Source of the DNA: Pseudomonas taiwanensis DSM 21245
Lineage (GTDB): Bacteria; Pseudomonadota; Gammaproteobacteria; Pseudomonadales; Pseudomonadaceae
Direction: 5' to 3'
NCBI RefSeq assembly: GCF_000425785.1
Contig: NZ_AUEC01000011.1
Coordinates: 124,001-188,000, forward strand
Length of the DNA: 64,000 bases
The notes under the pieces were generated by a model. That model was not told the origin of the DNA. It ran no database searches and saw only the letters and a program-made list of their open reading frames with translations. Both the position numbers and the translations under genes were made by a program. Each line of letters opens with the position of its first letter. Position 1 is the first letter of the stretch. Shown piece after piece: positions 1 through 7,762 of the stretch.

Positions 1-1093
1 GGATCCCCGCCACGGTGGTCATGCCAAACATCACGATGGCGCAGCCACCGAGCACGGGTGTCGGCACGCTGGCGATCAGAGCACCCAGCTTGGGAAACAG
101 CCCCATCAACACCATGATGGCGCCTGCGGCAGCGACCACGTAACGGCTCTTGACGCCAGAAAGCGCAATCAGGCCAGTGTTCTGGGTAAACGCGTTGTAG
201 GGGAAGCTGTTGAACAACCCGCCCAGCATGGTCGACAAACCATCGGCACGAAACGCGTTGCCCAGGGTTCGCGGGTCGGCAGGCTTGCCGGTCAGCTTGC
301 CGATGGCCAGGCAGTTACCGGTGGTCTCGGCCATGATCACCAGCATGGCCAGGAACATGATCAGCACCGGCGTCAACGAGAACTGCGGAACACCGAACGC
401 CATTGGCGCACTGAGCTCGAACCACGCCGCCGCCCCCACCCGGCTGAAGTCGGTCATGCCGCATGCCGCCGCCGCCAAGCTGCCGACGATCAGCCCCAGC
501 AGCACGCTGAGATTGCCGATGAAACCGCGAAAGCGGGCATGGATCACCAGGGTTATCGCCACCGTCGCCAGGCCCAGCAACAAGTTGGCCGGTGCGCCGA
601 AATCCGGGGCACCTGGCTGACCTCCCCCGAGCCAGATCGCTGCCGCAGGCATCAGCGAGATGCCAATGACCGTGATGAGGCTGCCGATCACCACCGGCGG
701 GAAGAAACGCAGCAGGCGGCTGAACAGCGGTGCTATGGCCATCGTGAGTGCACCGGCGGCGATCACCGCACCGAACACATGGGGTAGACCGAATTCCTTA
801 CCGATCATGATCATCGGTGCCAAGGCGATGAACGAGCAGCCCTGGATCAGCGGCAAGCGCGCACCGAAGCACCTCAGGCCGAGGGTCTGGAGCAAGGTCG
901 CGATTCCCGAGGTGAGTAGGTTGGCATTGATCAACGTGACCACCTGGGCATGGCTCAGTCCCAGGGCGCTACCGAGAATCAATGGTACGGCGACGGCACC
1001 GGCGTACATCACCAGCACATGCTGCAGGCCGAAGGTGAACAGCTCCCGTAGAGGCAGTACTTCGTCCACGGGGTGGATCAGAGATTGGCTCAT
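1..1093 (-). CDS. NCS2-family xanthine/uracil-type permease (partial, C-terminus off window)
   Basis: Inner-membrane nucleobase:cation symporter, probably for xanthine, urate or uracil. 364 codons are present; the frame is open to base 1, so the C-terminal part lies outside. The protein opens MSQSLIHPVDEVLP and then has many hydrophobic helices. Family signatures seen are the LFTFGLQHVLVMYAGAVAVP segment, an LPLIQGCSF segment and the central FLAMLVIMAETTGNCLAIG segment, whose Glu is the conserved substrate-site residue of this family. It is divergent from the LysR gene at 1276, with 182 nt between starts, the classic layout for a regulator and its target transporter. Which purine or pyrimidine is carried cannot be read from the sequence. 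Confidence 0.88.
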   Translation of the reverse strand, partial: MSQSLIHPVDEVLPLRELFTFGLQHVLVMYAGAVAVPLILGSALGLSHAQVVTLINANLLTSGIATLLQTLGLRCFGARLPLIQGCSFIALAPMIMIGKEFGLPHVFGAVIAAGALTMAIAPLFSRLLRFFPPVVIGSLITVIGISLMPAAAIWLGGGQPGAPDFGAPANLLLGLATVAITLVIHARFRGFIGNLSVLLGLIVGSLAAAACGMTDFSRVGAAAWFELSAPMAFGVPQFSLTPVLIMFLAMLVIMAETTGNCLAIGKLTGKPADPRTLGNAFRADGLSTMLGGLFNSFPYNAFTQNTGLIALSGVKSRYVVAAAGAIMVLMGLFPKLGALIASVPTPVLGGCAIVMFGMTTVAGI

Positions 1094-1275
1094 GTTGTGA
1101 CGCTCCTGAAGTGCGGCTCTTTTTATTGTTGAAGGCGCCCGGAGTGACATGCAGCACAGGAAAGCATGGCAGCTGTCGCCGATGTCGACGGGGAGCATCC
1201 TGTTAATTCAACGATGGAGCAAATGATTAACCATCGCTAATATCGATGGTTGGACCGTTTGGGAAGGATCAGGCG

Positions 1276-2190
1276 ATGCGCTTTTCACTGGAACAACTTC
1301 AGGTGTTCGTCAGCGCCGTGCAGGCAGGCTCATTTTCTGCCGCGGCGCGGCGACTGGGGCGCACGCAATCGACGGTCAGTGCGGCGATCAGCAACCTGGA
1401 AACCGACCTTGGCGTGCAGCTGTTCGACCGCTCCAGCCGCATTCCTGGTCTGACACCCGCCGGCCACAAGCTGCTGCTGCGGGCCGAAGGCATCCTCGAA
1501 CGCTGCTATGCCCTGGAGGGCAGCGCCGACAGCCTGGCCGGCCAGGTCGAAGCGGCACTGACATTAGCCATCGAAGTCCCGTATGGCCCACTGATACCGC
1601 CGTTCAAGGGCTTCGACGCAGCGTTCCCCTTCGTCGATCTGCTGATCCGCCACCCGCTGCACGGCGATGTCAGCGAGATGATCCTCACCGGCGAAGCTGA
1701 CCTTGGGGTGACATTCGCCCAGCCCGACTACCCGCCTGAGCTTGCCTTCCAGCAGTTGGGCAAGCTAATCATGACCCACGTCTGCCATCACCAGTTCGCC
1801 CTGGCGCGACAATCACCGGTCAGTTTCGCCGACCTCAACGCCCATCGCCGGCTGGCCTTCTTTGCCCATGCCGACAAACTGCCCAGCAGCGAGTATCTGC
1901 GTGCGGGCCAGCTATGGCGTGCGGAGAGCTACCTGGCACTGGTCGAGATGGTCTGCGCAGGGCTGGGCTGGGCGACCCTGCCGCGCCTGCTGGTGCAGCG
2001 CGAATTGGAGAGCGGCCAATTGGTGGAGTTGCAACTGGAAGCCTACCCACACACCGACTGGCTGGTGGGGGTGGACCTGCTGTGGCATCGCAGCCGCCAA
2101 GCGGGGCCGGCGGCGAGCTACCTGCGCGAGCGCCTGCAGCACAGCAAGGTGTTCGAGCTGGATCGACTTGGGCGGGCAACGACTTTATAG
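1276..2190 (+). CDS. LysR-family transcriptional regulator
   Basis: 304-residue LysR-type regulator. The N-terminal winged HTH (about residues 1-60) includes FSAAARRLGRTQSTVSAAIS, followed by the usual linker helix and a periplasmic-binding-like effector domain to the end. The ATG at 1276 (MRFSLEQLQVF) is chosen over an upstream in-frame ATG at 1246 because LysR proteins start within a few residues of this helix and AAGGA lies just upstream. It is divergent from the NCS2 permease, so it probably controls that transporter in response to a purine or related ligand; this is inference from position. It is also compatible with control of a distant catabolic locus. Confidence 0.88.
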   Translation: MRFSLEQLQVFVSAVQAGSFSAAARRLGRTQSTVSAAISNLETDLGVQLFDRSSRIPGLTPAGHKLLLRAEGILERCYALEGSADSLAGQVEAALTLAIEVPYGPLIPPFKGFDAAFPFVDLLIRHPLHGDVSEMILTGEADLGVTFAQPDYPPELAFQQLGKLIMTHVCHHQFALARQSPVSFADLNAHRRLAFFAHADKLPSSEYLRAGQLWRAESYLALVEMVCAGLGWATLPRLLVQRELESGQLVELQLEAYPHTDWLVGVDLLWHRSRQAGPAASYLRERLQHSKVFELDRLGRATTL

Positions 2191-2391
2191 AAGCGTGTCC
2201 GTGGGGTGGCGGCGGAAATCGCCTGCCGCTGAAGGCCAGGCGCTCAGTGCCCGCAACAGCGTCTGCACGAGCTGAGGTGAAGCCCCGATACGTCCCGCAA
2301 CCGGGTATGCCACCTGGAGAACGCTGTCGCGTGGAGAACCTGGAACGGGGGCAACGGTTCATCGACGGGCACGACGCTGCTGGCGAACGGT

Positions 2392-2610
2392 CTATCCACT
2401 GCGCCGCTCGCCCGCGCAGGCGTGAGGCTTGATCATCAAGGTGAAACTGCCGGTCAACTTGGCACGCAGTTCCTTGGGCATGAAATAGGCGAAGTGGACG
2501 AGCCAGGTGCCATCACCCAGCAGATATGATTCTCCCCGGTAGTGTTGGACTTGTGATTCGCTGATGTCGATCAAGGTCGCAACTTCCTGGTTGGTGGGCT
2601 CGTTGGGCAT
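2392..2610 (-). CDS. small conserved-type hypothetical protein
   Basis: 72-residue ORF, MPNEPTNQEVATLIDISESQ at the start and a basic tail ending ERRSG. I do not recognise a domain. The middle (YLLGDGTWLVHFAYFMPKEL) looks like a folded beta-rich core. GAGGAGCTTCAACC before the ATG contains a good Shine-Dalgarno (GAGGAG), which supports translation. It stands alone, convergent to the LysR gene; the 201 nt between the two hold nothing I can name. Confidence 0.55.
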   Translation of the reverse strand: MPNEPTNQEVATLIDISESQVQHYRGESYLLGDGTWLVHFAYFMPKELRAKLTGSFTLMIKPHACAGERRSG

Positions 2611-2781
2611 GGTTGAAGCTCCTCCTCTGACTCACGCTGATGGCCCTGCATGAACAGCTGAGTATCATACCTTCGTATTCGTTCAAAGGTTTTAGGCTCT
2701 GTGCGAAAAGCCCTGATACCGGGTGATGCTGCGTTGGACCAGCCTCGGAATACTCATTTACAACCCGTAAAGGGGTTGCAA

Positions 2782-2810
2782 CAAAAAAGCCAGGGCAAAT
2801 CGCCCTGGCT
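2782..2810 (-). terminator. Rho-independent terminator of the 98-residue gene
   Basis: A 9-bp perfect stem (AGCCAGGGC at 2788-2796 with GCCCTGGCT at 2802-2810, 5-nt loop) is followed on the minus strand by six consecutive U residues. It lies 22 nt downstream of the stop of the minus-strand gene at 2833-3129. Confidence 0.85.
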
Positions 2811-2832
2811 CATCGTGCCCGTCTGCAAGGCT

Positions 2833-3129
2833 TCACGTGTCGGCAGTGCCGCTATTAGAGAACTTCTTCATATCGATAAGCGGCGCGACGAACTCCGGAC
2901 CTTGCCCCGATACCCACCACCGTACGTTGGCGATACCGTACCGCTCGGCCATGGGCCGGCTGACCTTCTTGATCCTGTGCTGGCCAAACCTGGGGATGAT
3001 GCCAACCCCCGCATCGCAGCTCGCCCAGTGCCAGGCCTGAGCATTGTCCATACGCTCCTGGCGGATGATGAACGTGCGAAACTCCCCGTGAAGCTCATAT
3101 TCGATCACATACAACTGCTGTCCTGCCAT
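2833..3129 (-). CDS. small Pseudomonas protein, DUF6555-like
   Basis: 98-residue soluble protein beginning MAGQQLYVIEYELHGEFRTF and containing MDNAQAWHWASCDAGVG. It resembles a small Pseudomonas-restricted family that I recall as DUF6555, a family without known function; the assignment is from memory of the WHWASCDAG motif. The SD is GGAGGAGAGTCCA before the ATG, and a strong intrinsic terminator follows, so this is a monocistronic, well-expressed unit. Confidence 0.7.
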   Translation of the reverse strand: MAGQQLYVIEYELHGEFRTFIIRQERMDNAQAWHWASCDAGVGIIPRFGQHRIKKVSRPMAERYGIANVRWWVSGQGPEFVAPLIDMKKFSNSGTADT

Positions 3130-3203
3130 TGGACTCTCCTCCTTCGATTCAAGCCAATGGAGCGAGTCGAGGCAGAAAAGATTCAGTTAATTTGACCGAT
3201 TGG

Positions 3204-3518
3204 TCACTGTTGTTGGCCAAGCGAACCGCCAGCGGCCTCGGCCCTGACTGCATCACCTGCGACCGCGACTCGCCTGGCATATCCCACGCCCCATACCAAT
3301 GCCCGGCTCATGGTTTCTCCGGGGCGTCGGCTGTAGACCCGCTCGCGCACCACCGAGCCATCGCGTCGATAGACACCAATGAACAACTGCGTTTCTCCCG
3401 TGCGTGACAGACGCGTCTGCACTTCCAGACAGGTGCCATCGTCGAGGGTCTCCTCATGGGCCTGATGATGCAGGATCGGGTCACACCACTGTCGATAGGT
3501 CTCGCCTCTGTGCTTCAT
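3204..3518 (-). CDS. hypothetical protein
   Basis: 104 residues when started at the ATG at 3518 (MKHRGETYRQWCDPILHHQA), which has GAGGGCCAGCAG upstream; a longer in-frame start at 3599 lacks an obvious SD and adds low-complexity sequence. The core carries a beta-strand pattern (TCLEVQTRLSRTGETQLFIG, VYRRDGSVVRERVYSR) and the C-terminus is Ala/Gly-rich. I recognise no family. It is probably cytosolic, as no signal peptide or membrane helix is seen. Confidence 0.55.
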   Translation of the reverse strand: MKHRGETYRQWCDPILHHQAHEETLDDGTCLEVQTRLSRTGETQLFIGVYRRDGSVVRERVYSRRPGETMSRALVWGVGYARRVAVAGDAVRAEAAGGSLGQQQ

Positions 3519-3823
3519 CTGCTGGCCCTCGCCGCTGTTGTCGTCGGTAGATCCTCTGATCGGCGCTGCCGATCGAAAAAAATCGACGCCGTCGGACAAC
3601 CGGCCAGGCCTCTACAAAACGACTGACGCTGTACAACCACCGGTCATCGGCCGTGCGCGAATGAGCCACCCCCTCTGCGTCCCGCCCGTCCTTCCCACTG
3701 AACGCGCCGAAACATTCGGCGCTATCGCTCGGTTGATGAAATCCAATCGACCTGTGGCGTCGGCCGGACGTCCAAGACAAGGAATTGCACACCTATCGAT
3801 GGCAACCAGGAGGCGAGCCGCTG
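3519..3823. other. 305-nt stretch without a gene between divergent units
   Basis: This holds the promoter regions of the hypothetical gene on the left and mscS on the right. The visible items are a 7-bp palindrome GATCGGC-GCT-GCCGATC (3558-3574) followed by seven A residues, a single TGTACA at 3630 and the SD AGGAGG at 3808-3813 for mscS. I see no convincing coding frame. Confidence 0.5.
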
Positions 3824-4945
3824 ATGAACGATCGCATCATTGCACTGTTCACCGACACCACCGTATTCGGTATTTCCATTCTCAACGTGTTGTTGGCGCT
3901 GACCACCACCCTCGTGACCTTCCTGGTCGCCCGTGCGGCGATCAGCTTCCTGCTGCACCGGGTCCGGCGCTGGTCAATGCACGATGGTGCCTTGAGCCAA
4001 GTGCTGGCCAAGGTGCTGGCTGGCACCAGCAATTTCCTGCTGTTCCTTGCCTCCTTGCTTGTAGGCTTGAGCCTGCTCGACCTGCCCGAGCGCTGGCTCA
4101 GCCGGGTCAGCAGCCTGTGGTTCGTGGTCGCCGCCCTGCAGATTGGCCTGTGGGCCAACCGCGCCATAAGCCTAGGCCTTAGCCGCTACTTCGCACGCCA
4201 CAGGGCCGATGGCCTGAACCAGGGCAGCGCCTTGGCCACGCTCTCGGCCTGGGGCGCGCGGGTGTTACTGTGGTCGGTGGTGTTGCTGGCGATGCTGTCG
4301 AACCTGGGCGTGAACATCACTGCCTTCGTTGCCAGCCTGGGTGTGGGCGGGATCGCGGTGGCGCTGGCCGTGCAGAACATCCTCGGCGACCTGTTCGCCT
4401 CGCTGTCGATCGCCGTGGACAAGCCGTTCGAAGTCGGCGACTTCATCGTCATCGGCCCGCTGGCGGGCACCGTGGAGCATGTCGGTCTTAAAACCACGCG
4501 TATCCGCAGCCTTGGCGGCGAGCAGATCGTCATGGCAAACGCCAGCATGATCAGCAGCACCATCCAGAACTACAAGCGGTTGCAGGAACGCCGCATCGTG
4601 TTCGAATTCGGCCTTTCCTACGACACACCCACCGAGGCGGTGAAGAAGGCGCCGGGCATCGTCGAAGAAGCGATCAAGGCGCAGGATCAGGTGCGTTTCG
4701 ACCGTGCTCACCTGCGCGGTTTCGGCAAGGAGGCGTTGGAGTTCGAGTGCGTGTATATCGTCAAGGACCCAGGCTACAACCTGTACATGGATATCCAGCA
4801 AGCGATCAATTTCCGTCTACTGGAACGCTTCTCCCGGATCGGCGCCACATTCGCCGTTCCGGTACGGGCAATCAAGGTCACCGCCTTGCCAGAGGCCAAC
4901 GTTGAGTCTGCAGGGCGCGAAGGCCGTGGCTTCAGAGGAGCCTGA
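3824..4945 (+). CDS. MscS-family mechanosensitive ion channel
   Basis: 373-residue inner-membrane channel that opens under membrane tension to release solutes in hypo-osmotic shock. There are four predicted helices: about 13-38, 60-82, 88-110 and the pore region near 145-195. The pore helix has the MscS Gly/Ala pattern (GVGGIAVALAVQNILGDLFA) followed by the beta-domain start (VDKPFEVGDFI). The ATG at 3824 is chosen because AGGAGG lies 10 nt upstream; an upstream ATG at 3785 has no SD. It is longer than the minimal E. coli MscS (286 aa) because of an extra N-terminal helix. A hairpin separates it from the convergent litR-type gene. Confidence 0.9.
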   Translation: MNDRIIALFTDTTVFGISILNVLLALTTTLVTFLVARAAISFLLHRVRRWSMHDGALSQVLAKVLAGTSNFLLFLASLLVGLSLLDLPERWLSRVSSLWFVVAALQIGLWANRAISLGLSRYFARHRADGLNQGSALATLSAWGARVLLWSVVLLAMLSNLGVNITAFVASLGVGGIAVALAVQNILGDLFASLSIAVDKPFEVGDFIVIGPLAGTVEHVGLKTTRIRSLGGEQIVMANASMISSTIQNYKRLQERRIVFEFGLSYDTPTEAVKKAPGIVEEAIKAQDQVRFDRAHLRGFGKEALEFECVYIVKDPGYNLYMDIQQAINFRLLERFSRIGATFAVPVRAIKVTALPEANVESAGREGRGFRGA

Positions 4946-4958
4946 ATGCACAAGCCCC

Positions 4959-4991
4959 AGGGAAGGCGTCGCCAGCCAAGGCGTCTTCCCT
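4959..4991. terminator. hairpin between convergent mscS and pplR2-type genes
   Basis: AGGGAAGGCG (4959-4968) pairs with CGTCTTCCCT (4982-4991) with one mismatch. There is no clear T-tract. It lies between convergent stops at 4945 and 4997, so it may act in both directions. Confidence 0.5.
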
Positions 4992-4996
4992 CTCCG

Positions 4997-5884
4997 TCAC
5001 AGGTCCAGCGCACCGCTGAGCAGCGCTTCCAGGACACCCGCCACATTGCTCTGACGCTCGTTCAGCAGGCACAGCGGAATACCCTGCAAAACCCCCAGGG
5101 AATCGTCCAGGCCCTCGCCCACCACCGCCAACGGGCAAGCGACGTCCATCTGCAACGACCGCAGGCGCCTGGCCAGCACAGGGGTAACAGGCTCCCGTAC
5201 GGCAATCACCACCGCCGCGGGCTGGATCGCCGCGCACAGCAGGGCCAGTTCTTCGAGGGGTTGGCCACGACCGAGCACCTCGATGCGCTGGCGCTCGCCA
5301 CTGAGCAGCAAACCGGTACTAAGCAACTCAAGCTCGGCATGGTCCTCCAAACCAGCCAGCAGGACCCGAGGGGCATCGGGCTGATTCATCTGCAGGCGCA
5401 GGAGTAACCTGGCGCGCAGGAAGGTATCGAGGAAAAGCCACTGGCTGCGCTCCCCGAAACCACTACCGGATGCCAGACCACGCCAGACCGGCATCAGCAC
5501 GTCATGCATCACGCTGGCCTTGGGAAAGAGCGTGAACAACTGGCCATGGATACCTTCCAGCGCCTGGCTATCGAATGTTTTGGTTGCGCGCACAACGGCC
5601 GTACGCCATTCATCGAAGGCATCGTCGCGCACAAGGCTGGTCTTGCTTTGCCCCGCGAGCATTTCGCCAACCTTGCTGATCGGCAGGCCATTGGCGGTCC
5701 AGCGCAGGATGTCGCGGATTCGCTGCACGTCCGTGGCAGTGTACAACCGGTGGCCGCCATCGGTACGTTGTGGGCGGATCAGGCCATGGCGCCGCTCCCA
5801 GGCACGCAAGGTAACGGGGTTGATGCCGGTCATGGTGACCACATCGCGCATGGGAAAAAGATCAGGTGGGGTGGCTTCAGTCAT
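4997..5884 (-). CDS. pplR2: class II LitR/CarH-type MerR regulator (PplR2-like)
   Basis: 295-residue MerR-family regulator. Residues about 10-80 are the winged HTH, with the signature LRAWERRHGLIRPQRTDGGH and RLYTATDVQRI; a helical region and a Rossmann-like C-terminal domain follow, related to the B12-binding part of CarH/LitR. Class II LitR proteins in P. putida work with a LOV photosensor instead of adenosylcobalamin; a LOV gene lies divergently 147 nt away, exactly that pairing. The start at 5884 (MTEATPPDLFPMRDV) is chosen because an upstream start at 5908 only adds a non-conserved tail. Known relatives bind paired TGTACA motifs; two perfect copies stand at 6491-6565. Inferred role: light-dependent control of the oxidase/lipid operon and of the photolyase operon. 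Confidence 0.85.
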   Translation of the reverse strand: MTEATPPDLFPMRDVVTMTGINPVTLRAWERRHGLIRPQRTDGGHRLYTATDVQRIRDILRWTANGLPISKVGEMLAGQSKTSLVRDDAFDEWRTAVVRATKTFDSQALEGIHGQLFTLFPKASVMHDVLMPVWRGLASGSGFGERSQWLFLDTFLRARLLLRLQMNQPDAPRVLLAGLEDHAELELLSTGLLLSGERQRIEVLGRGQPLEELALLCAAIQPAAVVIAVREPVTPVLARRLRSLQMDVACPLAVVGEGLDDSLGVLQGIPLCLLNERQSNVAGVLEALLSGALDL

Positions 5885-6031
5885 CGTGGGGCATCCGTGA
5901 GATAACACATTCTAAACCCCTGCACATCTTCTTGGGCGAGCATCATTGAGTCATCATTCGACGAACCGCACCGAAGCTCTCGACAGTAGAGCTACGCTGC
6001 GCATACTGAATATGAATCCGTGGGTGGCTAA

Positions 6032-6478
6032 ATGATCAACGCAAAACTCCTGCAACTGATGGTCGAGCATTCCAACGATGGCATCGTCGTCGCCGAACAG
6101 GAAGGCGACGACAGCATCCTTATCTACGTCAACCCCGCTTTCGAACGCCTCACAGGCTATTGCGCCGCCGATATCCTTTATCAGGACTGTCGCTTCCTCC
6201 AAGGCCAGGACCACGACCAGGCAGGGCTCGTTGCCATCCGCCAGGCCATCGCCCAAGGGCAGCCCTGCCGTCAGGTGCTGCGCAACTACCGCAAGGATGG
6301 CAGCTTGTTCTGGAACGAACTGTCCATCACGCCGGTGCATAACGAGGCGGACCAGTTGACCTACTACATCGGGATCCAGCACGACGTCACGGCACGAATG
6401 GAAGCCCAGCAAAGGATCCGGGAACTGGAAGCGCAAGTCGCTGAATTGCAGGGCAAATTGGGCGAGCTCGAAGCTTGA
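6032..6478 (+). CDS. short LOV blue-light photoreceptor (PpSB2-LOV-like)
   Basis: 148-residue stand-alone LOV (PAS) domain with no output domain, only a C-terminal coiled-coil helix (EAQQRIRELEAQVAELQGKL) for dimerisation. The flavin-adduct motif is YQDCRFLQG, with the photoactive Cys at residue 53, and LRNYRKDGSLFWNELSITPV forms the FMN pocket strands. From memory the sequence is very close to P. putida PpSB2-LOV. Blue light forms a Cys-FMN adduct that changes the helix arrangement; in P. putida this sensor is needed for light-induced transcription with PplR regulators. It is divergent from pplR2 and immediately upstream of the light operators, which fits a sensor-regulator-target locus. Confidence 0.93.
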   Translation: MINAKLLQLMVEHSNDGIVVAEQEGDDSILIYVNPAFERLTGYCAADILYQDCRFLQGQDHDQAGLVAIRQAIAQGQPCRQVLRNYRKDGSLFWNELSITPVHNEADQLTYYIGIQHDVTARMEAQQRIRELEAQVAELQGKLGELEA

Positions 6479-6490
6479 TACAAAAAAAGC

Positions 6491-6514
6491 TGTACAAGGC
6501 CGTTGACTTGTACA
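6491..6514. promoter_or_regulatory. PplR/LitR-type operator 1
   Basis: TGTACA (6491-6496), 12 nt, TGTACA (6509-6514): an exact match to the direct repeat T(G/A)TACA-N12-TGTA(C/T)A reported for P. putida PplR1. It overlaps a TTGACT hexamer (6503-6508) that could serve as a -35 element, as expected for a repressor site. Confidence 0.85.
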
Positions 6515-6541
6515 ATTTTAGACGTAGTCTTCAGCTATACC

Positions 6542-6565
6542 TGTACAAGATTCATTATCTGTACA
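6542..6565. promoter_or_regulatory. PplR/LitR-type operator 2
   Basis: TGTACA (6542-6547), 12 nt, TGTACA (6560-6565), a second exact copy 51 nt after the first and ending 19 nt before the ATG of the next gene. It would sit near or over the transcription start of the six-gene operon. Confidence 0.85.
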
Positions 6566-6584
6566 GGCCTGCCTGGAGACTCGC

Positions 6585-7007
6585 ATGTCCGCCTACCTGC
6601 AGCAATTCGCGCAACGCTTCGCGCGGCTCGACGCGCACAATATCGATGCGCTGGTAAACCTGTACAACGAAGAGGTCACTTTTCGCGACCCCCTGCATCA
6701 GATTCAGGGTCTTGAGGCACTGAAGGCCTACTTCTCCCAGCTTTACGCCAACGCGCATGACATCCGCTATACCTTCACAGGCGCCGATGAGGTAGGGCCT
6801 GGTCAAGGCTATTTGCGTTGGACCTTGCAGTTCCGCCACCCTCGCCTGTCCGGCGGACGGCCGATCACCTTGCAAGGTTGCAGCTACCTGCAATGGCAGG
6901 ACCGGGTGCATCTGCATCAGGACTTCTTCGACGCAGGAGCCCTGCTCTACGAGCATGTTCCGGTCATGGGCGGCGCTATCCGCTGGCTCAAAGGCAGGTT
7001 GGCATGA
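6585..7007 (+). CDS. NTF2-like (SnoaL-fold) protein, first gene of light operon
   Basis: 140-residue alpha+beta-barrel protein of the nuclear-transport-factor-2 superfamily: MSAYLQQFAQRFARLDAHNI at the start and the typical ALVNLYNEEVTFRDPLHQIQ strand, then LEALKAYFSQLYANAHDIRY. Such proteins bind or turn over small hydrophobic ligands; the substrate is unknown. TGGAGA precedes the ATG. Its stop overlaps the next start (ATGA), so it is translationally coupled to the SDR gene. The position directly after two PplR operators makes it the lead gene of a light-inducible transcript, where it could handle an intermediate of the lipid modification proposed for this operon. Confidence 0.8.
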   Translation: MSAYLQQFAQRFARLDAHNIDALVNLYNEEVTFRDPLHQIQGLEALKAYFSQLYANAHDIRYTFTGADEVGPGQGYLRWTLQFRHPRLSGGRPITLQGCSYLQWQDRVHLHQDFFDAGALLYEHVPVMGGAIRWLKGRLA

Positions 7008-7756
7008 GCCGTTGCTGGCTGACCGGCGCGAGCAGCGGGATCGGCGCCGAACTTGCGCGATGCCTGCTCGAACAGGGGCACCAAGTGGCACTCGGCAGCC
7101 GTCATGCCGAGCGGCTGTCACCCCTTGCCGAACAGTTTCCTGGCCAAGTGCTGCTGGCCATCGGCGACCTCGACGACCCACGCCAGGTAGCCCAGGTCGC
7201 CGCCTGCATCGAGCAGGCCTGGGGTGGCCTGGACATGGTCATCCTCAACGCAGGTACCTGCGAATACCTGGAGCCCGGCCGATACGACCCGCAGCTGGTC
7301 GAACGCGTGATCCGCACCAACTTCCTCGCGCTGAACCATTGTCTGGCAGCCGCCCTGCCCTTGCTGCGCGCTGGGGAGCGCCCGCACCTGGTGGTGATGG
7401 GCAGTTCGGTTACCTGGCTGGCCTTGCCTCGGGCGGGAGCTTATGGCGCATCCAAGGCGGCTGTACGCTACTTGGTGGAATCGCAACGCATCGACCTGGC
7501 GCGCGAGGGTATCGACGTGACCTTGGTGAGTCCGGGGTTCGTCGACACGCCGCTGACCCGCCGCAACGACTTCCCCATGCCCCAGATCTGGCCAGCCCAG
7601 CGCGCCGCCAGCCATATCGCCAAGCGCCTGCCCCAGCGCCCGCTGGAGATCAATTTCCCCGGCCTATTCACCTTTGTCCTGCGCCTGCTCGGTGCTTTGC
7701 CTGCGCGTCTGCGCCTGGCGATTGGCCGACGCCTGGCACGCCATGAACAGGAATGA
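7004..7756 (+). CDS. short-chain dehydrogenase/reductase
   Basis: 250-residue classical SDR. The cofactor motif TGASSGIGAEL is at residues 7-17, NAG at about 80, the catalytic Ser in VMGSSVTW and Tyr-x-x-x-Lys in YGASKAA, followed by VSPGFVDTPLT. It is an NAD(P)-dependent oxidoreductase; the substrate cannot be read. The start ATG at 7004 overlaps the upstream TGA, and the next gene begins 6 nt after its stop. In the operon with an FAD oxidase, DUF1365 protein and a CFA/UfaM-type methyltransferase it probably reduces or oxidises a lipid intermediate (inference). Confidence 0.9.
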   Translation: MSRCWLTGASSGIGAELARCLLEQGHQVALGSRHAERLSPLAEQFPGQVLLAIGDLDDPRQVAQVAACIEQAWGGLDMVILNAGTCEYLEPGRYDPQLVERVIRTNFLALNHCLAAALPLLRAGERPHLVVMGSSVTWLALPRAGAYGASKAAVRYLVESQRIDLAREGIDVTLVSPGFVDTPLTRRNDFPMPQIWPAQRAASHIAKRLPQRPLEINFPGLFTFVLRLLGALPARLRLAIGRRLARHEQE

Positions 7757-7762
7757 TGCCCC

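Noticed and set aside
3558..3580. Palindrome followed by A-run as a terminator
   Set aside because: A-tract follows on the plus strand (it would be a U-tract before the stem on the minus strand), so neither strand gives stem-then-U.
3611..3635. TCTACA-N13-TGTACA upstream of mscS as a possible PplR operator
   Set aside because: The spacing is 13 rather than 12 and the first hexamer deviates. The three accepted sites are exact in both respects.
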